From Pegea sp. RAD2-039 (taxonomy: Eukaryota > Chordata > Thaliacea > Salpida > Salpidae), in contig JAQGEQ010000380.1 of assembly GCA_034620365.1 (NCBI GenBank), positions 1,488,001-1,552,000 on the forward strand: a stretch of DNA of 64,000 nucleotides, in the 5' to 3' direction. The stretch's first letter is position 1. Each line of letters begins with the position of its first letter. The notes beneath the pieces are model-generated. The model was not told the DNA's origin and did not search any database. It was given only the letters and a program-made list of their open reading frames with translations. Made by a program: the position numbers and the translations under genes. Of this stretch, positions 49,202-60,582 are shown piece after piece.

Positions 49202-52200
49202 TATATAAGCTTCTGAAAAAATATTAAAGATTTGAAATAGTTAAAATGTCTAAAAAGGCTTTCAACAATTTTCTCACGAATTGTAAAAAGTAAATTAGAT
49301 AATAAATACAAGATATTTAGTAAGTAAGAGTAAACTGCTTTTTTTAAACATATCTTCAAATTTTTTAAATGAAGCAAATTGTTATAGAGCCTTTTAGAAT
49401 TAATAATTTAATCATTCAAATTAGAATTCTAAGAATTTATCAAATTCATTTTATTAAAAACCTCTTAGCTACATTTTATTTATTATAAAGCAGATATAAC
49501 TATTTTTTGATGGTATTCCACAATAGCACAATTTATCGAACAGCAATATATTTATGAATGACTAACAAATATTTAGAGTTTTGTAAAAACAAATCCAAGA
49601 TAAACATTTTGTGTCAGTGTTAAATATTTCATGATTTTGTTGATGCCTGTAATTTGGTCATATAATTTCCCAGTTTGAATAGTAGACAAATTATCTTTAG
49701 AATTTGAAAATAATAATAAGTTAAAAATTTTCAGATTAAAAATATTTTTTAGGGTTTAAATCTTATGGCAAAGTAAAGGTTGGTTTCAAAAGAAACATTT
49801 AAATTTATTTGATTTCATTTTTTGAAGACTAAAAAAACTTGAAAGAGTAAAAGAATCGTGCTAAGAGACACAATTACTCAGATAGTGAAAAGGCAAACGC
49901 ATCTTTCTTATCAGTTTGTTATCAGAAACAGTTTCGTAATAAAACACTTTTTTCGTACACTTATTGATTTTCAACTAAATTGGATTTTATTTTTTAAAGT
50001 GATGAAAGATTTTTAAGAAAGCTTTTTTATTTGTGTTTGCAAAAATGATTTTAATAATAAAAACAAAACCACTCTTAACTTAAAACAGAAATTCAGTTCA
50101 TCTTGTAAATAAATCTAACTAGTAGAATATTACTTACCTGATCAATTGATCAATTTTCTTACATTTATTTTATGCTTTATTTACATTTATTTCAAGTTAA
50201 ACGGTTTTGAGTAAATAATTTTAACTAAAAAGTCAAAATGTTGTAAGTATTTTGACACTGAAAATAAAGATTTTTATGACCAAAACCTTCGAACCAATAT
50301 TAAAATGTGAGAAAAAATTATTAAAAGTAAATCATATAAGAATTTTATTTAGACGAAACATCTAAAAACTTTGAACTAAATTTTCAAAACAAATAACCTG
50401 AAACTCAAACTGTAAGATTTATTTTATAAATTTACTGACTACTGTTGCCATGATGAAGAAATTATAAATGGCAAATAAAAATGTTGACATCTGTTGTCAG
50501 TTGATAACAAGCACATTAATCGATTTTATCTGTTAGTTAATTTAGTTTGTTCGTATCTTGTACTCAAATAACCTTCTATCGGATTTTTATTTGATTTTGA
50601 TTGGTTATCTCAGTAACTAACTGGTATTTTTCGTATAAAGTTTAACTTAAAGCAAACTTTAACGAACTATACCATTTATTTATAAAACAGCAACTTTCTG
50701 TTACTAATTTACTCGTGAATAAATTTGACAAAAGCTTTTATTTTTTGGTTTGGCAACACTAAACATACCAACAAACCAAATTTTTCTACAGGCTTAAAAA
50801 CTTTATTTAAAATCCTTCCTTAAGACTTCTTATCAAATTATAACAGTCTTCATGATTTAGATAAAAATCTTTTCAAAACTATAATTTTCATCTATTGTAC
50901 TTTCGAATTAAGGCTAAAGTAAAATAACTTCCTCAATAATTCTAGAGTAAAATTCTATTCACTAGTAAATATTTGCTTCAAAATAAATGAAATTGTTTCA
51001 TCTTTACGACTTCAATTGACTTCTACATCTGCAGACAGTTTCTCATACTTTTGTATCTCTAACTTGATAAAGAAAATTTATGGTAAAAAGTGATTTTGTT
51101 GTAACTTTATTGAAATTTGCTGAAAGTACTAAAAAGGATATTAATGGGCCATAATTGTCTAAAACCAAATCTATTTAAGACTCAGTTTTTACGCTTTTTA
51201 AAATTTCGTTTAACTTTTGAATTTATCTACAATCAAATATTTTTGACATCAGATTGAAAAACAGTAATCTGATATTATTTTATGATGAAACTGAAATCAT
51301 AAGATTTAACTCGAACTCACTAAGTATCAGTAAATGTGAATCTTATCTAACAATTGAAACTCAAAAATCGATTATCATATATAGATATCAAAAAATACTA
51401 CAACATTCACTTAGGAAACTTTAAATGTTTAATATTCTTTTAAAGCCTGTTTGCAAGTATTTAAAATAATTTAGTGTTAAGAAAGTTTTATTCAATACAT
51501 AATGCGACAATGTTAAAATACCAATGTAGTTCATGGTATGTGTTTACGTTCAGTTAAAATTTCTTTATACTTGGCAACCTCGAAGTATTATTTTCTATTG
51601 AAAACTTTAGAATAACATTAAGCTCATTGAAATTATTGTTGACTGTTAATAAAACACCCAAAGAATAAATATTAAATCAAACACAAAATACAAAATGTTT
51701 AGTTTATATTTAATAGCGTGAGTTTTTCACAGATTAACCAAATTAGGAATGCAAATAGAAATAATTTTAAGGTAATTCATTCGCAAATTGCTTGAAACTT
51801 TCTGCTTTCAATGTTAGAATATTTGATGGTTTTAACTTTAAAGTTGTAATAAGAATCACTGATGAGTTTGTTTGTACTTACTAAAGTGTTTTTCTCTACA
51901 TGAAATAGGTCTTCTGTAGTTTGTTTTTCGGTTTTTTAAACATCAATCACAGAATGTCATTGAAGGTGAAGCTTAAACAAAATGAAAGTTTACAATTTTT
52001 TTATTCGTTCGAAGATTTGAGTTTTTTTAAGATTTATTTTTCTGTAAAAAACATTTCAAAAACAGAAATATTTGAACAATTTAAATGTTTACTTCAATTG
52101 ATTTAACACTGAATGTTTTTTCAAGACAAATATTTTAAAATCTTCTATTTTAAGACATCATTTTAATAATCTAAATTTGATGAATTGAGATAGATGATAT

Positions 52201-54054
52201 CAGTTCAAACTTCTATAAAAAAACAAACAGATAAAAAGTATTCTACCTACATTCTGAAATACAAAACATAAAACCTTTCTAAAAAACTTTTCAATTTATT
52301 TTTCTGTAATTAATAATAAAAAATTATTCTTTTTTTTCAATAAAAATATTAGTTTCAATACGAAACATTATAAACAAATTATCTTGCTGACAAGCTGCTT
52401 ATAAACAACAACTAAATAAGATAAATTCTTTCATGATTGCTAACCGCTCAACTATTTATTTTTAATATAATCTCATCTTCTGAAGAAGCCATTTAAAGTC
52501 CGGTTTCATTACAATACTGAAAATTAAAAGAAAATTTACTTTTGTATTGGAAGGTTTCTTAAGATAAAGTATTTTTTTGAATTTATTCTAAAAGAAAGTC
52601 AAGTTACTTAGATAACAAACCTAAAATTAATTTGTTAATTTTACATAATTTAATCAGTAGATAGAAAATATAAAAGCTTAATTATTAATAATAATGATTT
52701 AATAGAAAAATATTTTAGCAATAAAATACCTGATTAAGACGATATTTGATAAATTAATCTTAAAAAATTGATTTTAATTAATAACTTTTTAACAAATAAG
52801 ATATTCTTTTCAAGCATTCAAGCTTTTTTTTGAAATATACTAAAAATGATCTTTAAGAATTTAGGTTAGAATTTAGGTTGATTTGAAATACTTGTTTCTT
52901 TATTTTGACAAGTGGAAAGTTTTAATTTAACTTAACAGCTTCTGTAAATTTTGATAAATATTTTAAAAAATTATGTGCGGAAACACTTTCATCTAAATTT
53001 AAACTTTTCAACATTTAAGTTTAAAATTGATTTCGAATAAGATATAGATAAAAAGTTGCTCTTATCAATGTCAAAGAAAACAAATTTTCTTTCAAGTTTC
53101 AGTTACAATCTTATCAAAATGATGTTAAAATAACTTTGTAGATACAATTGAATAATATAAACTGACTCTGTAAATACAACTCAATCTCATAAATCATTTT
53201 CGAATTCAACATTTGAAAATTATCTTTTTATTTAATTTTTATAAATTATTTATAAATTATTGTATATAAGTTAATTAATAAAATAAAGAATTTCAAAACT
53301 AAGTGTTAAAAATATAATTTCAAAATTTTCTTTCTTCAAACTATACTATAATTTACAAACTCATTTTAACAGTTTTAATTTAGAAAAAAAGATTAAACTC
53401 AAAACTGTATATACCTAAAGTTTTGAAATACCGTTTGGAAAATATACAAAATAAATAGAATGAATTGACAGTTTGAAAATTGTTTGGCCTTAAAAACGAT
53501 AAAATAACTTGTTGGAAAATTTATCGTGAATTTTTATAAAAAGTATTTATTTTCTTAAGTGATAACAAAATGGTTACAAATTAAATATATAAAAGTTAAA
53601 CCAAAATTTTTAATTGATTTATCTGAACATTTATTAATGTATTTTAAATAGTTTTAAAAAAATTTACTTTTAGGTTTTTGATACGATTTTGTAAAAAAGC
53701 AATTTTATTCTGGCTGTTAAGTTTTGATCAATAAATAATTCTCAATTTTACTAAGATTTATAAAATAGATGAAAGACATTAAAACAGTTTAATGATATTT
53801 TAAAAAGATTATAACTAACACCTGAAATTAAATAAGGTCATTAAAAAAGCATTTAAAAATTGACTAACAAAAATTTATTGAATATTTCACCAAATTATGA
53901 GAATCTGAAATAAAGAAATATTTTGCAATAATTTTTACGAATAATTTTCATATAGATTTCAAAGACTTTTTTATTTTACTAAGATATCTTCTTATCGACT
54001 TAGTAATTCGTAAATTGTTAATGTCTGATATGAAAAAGTAATCTAAATAATAAT
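49202..54054. other. Non-coding region upstream of the sodium channel
   Basis: About 4.9 kb with no supported gene. A splice acceptor (tttttcag) directly precedes the ATG at 49201, so at least one upstream exon of the channel, non-coding or coding, and its promoter should lie here. I could not place it. Confidence 0.45.
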
Positions 54055-55665
54055 TTAAGAAAAACTACTTCCTCTTTATCACTACCTTTATCTCTACTCT
54101 TTAACATCACTCTGAAGATAGGAAGAGCTCCACAAACTTGGAAGAAAGCTATCACTAATCCTATTCATAAAAATGATCTCAGAAACATTGCACTTAACTA
54201 CAGACCAGTTTCGCTGACTTCAGTTATCTGCAGAACTCAAGAACATATTATTCACAATCATATAACCAGTCATTTGATAGAGCACCATCTAATATCTGAT
54301 GTTCAGCATGGCTTTGTGAAACGGAGATCTTCCCTGACTCAACATCTCACTTTTCCTAATGAGCTTACAACCCATTACGAAAGTAATACTCCCTGTGAAA
54401 TCATATATCTCGATTTTGCTAAAGCGTTTGATTCTGTCCCACACACTAAGCTCATTATTGTATCACAAAAGTTAAAAATCAACAACTTTATCTTACAGTG
54501 GATTGAAGATTACTTATCAGGTAGAATCCAACAGACTCGTGTTGGAAGATATTTATTTACTCCTAGTGGTTTTCCTTTGGGTTCTGTTCTAGGTCCCCTT
54601 CTCTGTTTAGACTTTATCAGAAGATTAGTAGCAGTAGATGATGTCAGTGTGTTTGTGTATACAGATGACATCAAGCTATTATCATCTTGCAATCCTTCAA
54701 AACTTCAAACTGTTCTATACGTTGTAGAAAACTGGTCTATAAACTGGCTTATGTCTAGAATCCAGCTCTCTTCATCCAGATGCACACTGTTTGCACCAAT
54801 ATTCCACAAATTTTTTCCTCTATCATTTGACTTTAAATGGCACGATTATGTTTTTTAAATCTTTGCGAAATCAATCAACCTTGTCTACCTTATTATAAAG
54901 ACCTTTAATTCTAAGAATCCATACTTTTATCAATCTTTTCAAATTGTACGTACGTCCAATTCTTGAATACAATGTTAGTGCATGGATGCCATATCAAGTT
55001 AGTGATATCAAAAAAATCGAATCTGTTCTGGCCACATTTAGGAGATTAGTATGCAGGAAACTTAATATTAAATATGATAGTTATAAATATCGTCTCAGCT
55101 TCTTCAATTTAGATACTTTGAAAATTCGACGAGTTAAATACGACTTAATTCTTATTTTTTAAATTATCCACAATTTAATTGACATTCAATTCGATGATTT
55201 TTTTTCCATTAGTTTTTCCCTCAAGTTATACCAACTCAGACGACACACATTTCATCTAAATAAGCCCATATGACCTGGTACGTTAATTAGAGCGAATTTT
55301 TTCTCATACCGCACAATTAGTACATGGAACTACCTGCCATTAGACATTGTCATGTCAGAATTACTTGTGTTGTTCAAGAAGAAGTTGAACCGTTTTAATA
55401 TTGCCACAATTATCATTACTAAATTGAGATTATTTGTTATATTATTAACGTTTGACGTAATCATCTTGTATTGTAAGAGGACTCATGAACTGCCATCTTT
55501 TGCTTTCTATATTTGTATCTTAATATCAATTTATGTGTCTCAAAAATTAGAAATAGTATCTTAATAATATATAACAGTTATTTGTGAGAATGTGTATTAG
55601 CGAGATGTGCTCTCTTTAGACATTTTTTTTTGCGCTAATTGTGATGAATAAATAAATAGATAATC
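54055..55665 (+). mobile_element. Degenerate 5'-truncated non-LTR retrotransposon (LINE)
   Basis: Remnant of a reverse-transcriptase ORF of the CR1/L2/Jockey-like group. Visible motifs: LNYRPVSLTS, QHGF, IYLDFAKAFDSVPH, GSVLGPLL, and YTDDIKLL at the catalytic aspartates. Further on come the thumb and C-terminal signatures RPILEYN, SYKYRLSFFNLDTLKIRR and, in another frame, TISTWNYLPLDIV. Frame changes near 54,858-54,944 and stops at 55,160 and after show it is dead. The 3' end has the tail tgagaatgtgtattagcgag followed by atgtgctctctttag, and terminates near aataaataaatag. The 5' half, including any endonuclease, is missing. Confidence 0.88.
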
Positions 55666-58600
55666 TTCTCATCTACCTAACAAGACAAAAAGTTATTTTA
55701 AAACTTAGAGCTAATCAGCAAGATCTTTAACAATTCAAATTGACACACAATTTGATTACAGTTTAAAATCTTTTATTTTCTTTAAAGATATTTTAAGATT
55801 AATTTATCAAAATATCGAGATCATGATTATTAAATTTAATTAAGTATTTACAAAAATTATACACTAAATTTAATTATTTATATAAAATTTATTGAATAAA
55901 CTTTTATTTTACAATTTAAACACAATCAGCTAATATTTAGTTTTGATAAAATAATACTTTTATTATTCTTTTATTTACAGAATTCTCTGCTTTTTAGTAT
56001 TTATTTAATTAATCTAAGCTCGTTCAGAAATAATCTTTCTAACCACATAAACTCAAAAATAACTTTAAAACTTATTAGAGCTGTGATTGACAAATTGTTC
56101 TGCAATTAAATCTGATCTTTAGTATTTGCTCTTGTGAGTCTAATACCAAAAGTTTCTACTTACACCTATAAAGTAAGTTACGATGGTACGTTGCCCTAGG
56201 CATTAAAGCTGATGTTTCATAAAAGCCTTTTAGTAATATTTTCAAATAACGAAAGCCTTTCTACTCAAACTCTTGCGCAATCTGCTGAAGTTCACAAATT
56301 AATCAAATTTAAAAAGTAATCAACAAAATTGATAGAAGTAGAAAGTTAAAACATTTGATTAGATTCAAAACTATGTTTTAGTAAATTTTTTCACAGATTA
56401 AATAGTACTTTGAACAACTTGTATAAATTTTATAGCTTATAAACTAGAATCTAGAAGCAACAATGCTCTTTTTAAAGTAGTTAAAGATGAAATAAGAGGA
56501 TTTTAACATCAAAACTGGATTGATCTATTGAGCTTGTTTAATATTTTCAAAGTAAAAACTGTTTTTCTCTTGAAGGCGAGATTTTTTATGTAATTATTGC
56601 TAATCAGTTGGATATTGTTCGACAGGCTCTAATCTTCTTTATTACTTAAAAAGAAACTCTATTTTTAAAAAATCTTGAAGACTTTCGTATCTAATTAAAT
56701 TTTGAGCAAATTTTTGCCTAGGTTGCTAAAAATTATTTTTAATTTTGTGGTAAAATTTGGCAATAAAAACTTAAAAAGAAACAACTGTTACAAAAACTGC
56801 TAATTGAATTTAAACGTTTACTAACTTGTCATGATTAAAACTTGAAAATCATCAAATCAAAACATTAACATCAAATATATTTCAGTATATTCTTGATTAC
56901 AAATATTGACAGAAAACAATCTTCAAATTTTTTGAAAACATTTTTTATTTGATTTCTATAACCAACCCTGAAGGCATTTCATTTGCTTCTTAATTTTATT
57001 TGTTTTCTTAATTCAATTAATTTTACATCAAATAATCACGGTTTTAATTATTTAAATGTTGATTCAACTTGACTCTCATTAGAGTTCAAAACCTTTATTT
57101 CTAAAATGTTTCTAAAAATTTATTTTCTTTTATTTCTATGATTCAAAATTTAAAATATTTCAAAAAATTTTCTTTAAAAAGTTCAAAAAACTTTATGAAA
57201 ATGATCGAAAAATATCAGAATCAAATAATTGATAATATATACTTAAAATTATTTTAATAATATAAATAATAATATCATTATTGGACATTATTACCAATTT
57301 CTGAGAAACGATTAAATTAAATAATAGATAATGTATTTATTATTAATAAGTATATTATAAACCCAGATAAAAAAATATAAAAATGGACGAATATAAATGC
57401 AGCAGAGTAAATTTTAGGCTATAATCGATAAATGCAGATTTAATTTTACCGCATAAGTAATTGTCTAAAAACAGAAATAATAAAATCATTTTGAAAAACT
57501 TTTTAATCTTTCTCAAACTTTTTACAGTAAACTTATTTATTTATGTAAAGTTATTGTTGAACTGACAAAAAGATTTCTTTTTACTGTAGCTTAACTAAAA
57601 TAATTTACCAATAAAAAAGTTTTAACAAATATTTAACTTTTATCGTAATTGAGCCAAGATACAGCTTCAGCTGATATGGTAAATCACTCAACTGTGACGA
57701 GCTAATTGAAATCTTAGCTTAAGTAACTTTAGTTGAGTCAAACTTAAAAGAAATTAATTTCAAAAAATTCATTTGTTTTTGAAAATATTTGAACTGTGAG
57801 ATAAAATTTTAAAAACATTTTACTAGCGAGGATTTAAAAAGAATTTAAAAAAATTAAAATAGTTGTATCTTGCCCACAACTGTTTTATGTTTTGGGTCAA
57901 AATATTTACAGTAAAAAGATTAAAAATTTGTGATATTCAACCTTTAAACGTCTTCTTTTAACATTTTGATCTTGAAAGTTGACATAAAGTAGAAAGCTGT
58001 GAAGATTTAACTTCTTTTACTTTTTGAGATCTAATATAAAAAAAACGCTTTTTATAAAAATCTTTTAAGTTTTGAAATGATTAGATATATTGTTTAAAAC
58101 TGCTGGTGGTGGTTTTTAAACAGTCCATCTTATTTTATCTACATGTATCTTGTTTTTACATAATAAATGTAAAATGTTTAGAAAATAAACAGATTCAAAT
58201 TTGTAAATCTAATGTGTTTCCTTCAAAGAAATTATTTTTTAATATTTGTCAGTAAACATAAGATCAGAAGATTTTAGAAAAGTTCAAATAAATATTGAAA
58301 TATTAAAGTCGTCGACGGAAGAAATCTTTGCTGCAAGCTTTTTAGCATATAACCCCACCTAGCGGATGGAATTATTCATATTTTTTCTACAGCTTTTAAA
58401 ACTTGAAGAAATAAATTTCAAAGATTTGTTAAAACTTAATAGGTTTCCAAAATGTATGAGAAAAATTTTATTTAAAATCAATTTAAGGTTTGTTTTATCT
58501 ATAAATTTGTTTTTCGTCTAAGCTTATAACATGATAGGATCCTGATTTGGCAGAGAACAGTCGGATGTGCTTTGAGTGATAGAATTAAAAACAAAGCGAA

Positions 58601-58773
58601 ACACAGTGAGATGCAGAGAAAATAAACGAGCAGGACACAGTGAAATGGAAAAGAAAGGGCATTTTAAGGTCTCTTTCTTTTCTTTAAAGTTGTTTTTCTC
58701 CATTTTAATCATTTAAATATTATTATATTATTATAATTAAAGCATTTATTAAAGTTGTTTTGTTGATATAGGC
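55666..58773. other. Intergenic AT-rich region
   Basis: About 3.1 kb without supported genes. An open frame near 58,524-58,712 is short, unsupported by homology and not flanked by convincing splice sites. Nothing else was recognised. Confidence 0.45.
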
Positions 58774-59050
58774 ACAACTAATGAGAAACTTTGTATTAAG
58801 TAGTCAATAATCTAACAGCATGTAAGTAAAAAACTATGAAAATGCTTTGATGAAAATGAAATATAACATATGCGGAAATGATTTAATAAAATGATGTAGA
58901 AAGTAATGTAATTATGTTCTTAGCTTTAACTTGTAATAGTTACAACAGATTTCTATGGTTTTGTAGACAGCAGTTTTTTATAATAGATGTAAATATCTAT
59001 TTTTTTATACTTTTTAAGAAAACAACTTTGTGTGTCTTATATTCTTTACT
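58774..59050 (-). repeat. Dispersed repeat, copy 2 of an inverted pair
   Basis: Near-identical reverse complement of 55-327. The match starts at gcacaactaatgagaaactt and ends around tactatatttttattac. It lies about 200 bases upstream of the Ig-like gene and could overlap its promoter. Confidence 0.75.
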
Positions 59051-59246
59051 ATATTTTTATTACAGGATGTAATAAATAAACATTAAAGAAAATGTTCGAG
59101 GTTGTTTGTGCTAAATTTATTTTTTAATAAAAATTGTTTATCTTATATGTAATCTATCAATCTTATTACTTACAATAATCAAAGTTTAAAAACTTTAGTT
59201 ACATAAATAAAATATTCTAATTTTTCAGAACTTTATCATTTCTAAA

Positions 59247-60179
59247 ATGCACCTTTTTATTATTTTCTTTTTTTCGGGTTTCTTAAGAGGTACAGTGTTT
59301 GGATCTTATAGGATATATTTTATAATCAAAATATTTAATCTTAAAATTTGTTGAATGACTGTCAATAAAGACTTTTCAGTTTTCTAAAAACCACTTTATA
59401 AATACAGCTATTATTTACTTTATTATTTTGATGAAACTTTCAATAAGTCAATTATATATTTATCAGGTTTTGCTGAATCTTCAATTAATTGTTACTTATC
59501 AAAGAGCAATTACTGTTGTAAATTAGAATTTACTTTTGATAATCAAACAGAAATCATTCTTTTTGAAAGTCAGTTTTATATTAATTAGATAAAATTATTT
59601 AAATATCAAATAACATTTTTAATAAGTAATTTTTATAATCGTAAATTTCTAATTTGAAAGAAATATTTATACTTTAAAAAATTAATAATTATTGATACAA
59701 ATAAATTGAATAATATCAAAGTTTAATTTGAATTATTATTCTATTTGAGAAAACATGCCTAAAATTTGTCTTTAGAAAATGGATTAAAAGCTAATGCAGA
59801 AAATCTTTCAATTAAGTCTGGAGGTGGAAACAAAACTCTTTTGTGCTTTAAAAAGGTTTTAACTTTAAAATCAATTAAACAAAAAAGTTTCAAAATATTT
59901 TCATCTTTGTAAAATTAAATGAATATTTTTGTAGATTGATGAAAGTCATGAAGGAATTTATAAAGTTGTTTTGAAGCTTTCAAACCTTCCTGAGCAAATT
60001 GTTAATATTTTGGTAATATCAAATATATTTAAGTAAAATTGACAATAATTCTTTAAATTTTGTAGATTTCGCCACAAAATGAGAATTCTTCTGGAAGCAA
60101 GAAGATCAATTTACTAGTTACTTTCTTCTATTCCATTATTCGAATATTTCTTCGTATCATGTCATTACTTCTTAATTGA
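59247..60179 (+). CDS. Small putative Ig-like type I membrane protein
   Basis: Function unknown. Five exons join in phase: 59247-59289, 59467-59568, 59776-59855, 59935-60012, 60066-60179, giving 138 aa. Residues 1-14 (MHLFIIFFFSGFLR) look like a signal peptide whose exon ends just before mature GFAES. Residues about 20-105 resemble one immunoglobulin-type domain: an early Cys cluster (INCYLSKSNYCCKLEF), then TLLCFKKIDESHEGIY, in which D-x-x-x-x-G-x-Y recalls the Ig F-strand signature, although the usual Cys after Tyr is absent. NKT and NQT are possible glycosylation sites. The last exon encodes a hydrophobic stretch (INLLVTFFYSIIRIFLRIMS) that could span the membrane and a tail of only four residues. 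An AATAAA lies at 60193-60198. I recognise no orthologue. The signal-peptide and membrane-segment readings are inference. Confidence 0.55.
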
Positions 60180-60192
60180 ATTTCAGATTATT

Positions 60193-60198
60193 AATAAA
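60193..60198 (+). terminator. Poly(A) signal of the small Ig-like gene
   Basis: AATAAA 14 bases past the stop codon. Plausible, but such hexamers are frequent in this AT-rich DNA. Confidence 0.35.
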
Positions 60199-60582
60199 TT
60201 TAATTTTCTTTATACTTATGTTAGATGAAAATATTCAGTTTTATTCTACTTAACTAAGCAAGAAAATACAATTTTATCAGAACCTCTTATTGAATTATTA
60301 TCAACATTTTCCAGTTCCTGATTTTAAAGACTTTTTTATTTAAATTCAGAACCTGTTTTGGTTAGTTTGTTTTTTTGCTTAAATTCTAATTTAGAATAAT
60401 CTTTGTCAGGTTTAAAACTTTTAATGAAAAAAAGGAATTAAATTAATATTTTTTAAAGAAAATTGTTGAAAATTGCTCAGAACTTACAAAAACCTTTAAA
60501 AATAACATTTTTAAGACAAAAAAAATAATCTTCTTCTATGAAACGTCGAGGTAGAAATAAAGATCCGTTGACACGAAGATCT

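Noticed and set aside
54055-55665. An active retrotransposon ORF
   Set aside because: The reverse transcriptase is 5'-truncated, changes frame and has several stops.
58524-58712. Minus-strand open frame as a gene
   Set aside because: Short and basic, with no homology, convincing splice sites or neighbouring exons.
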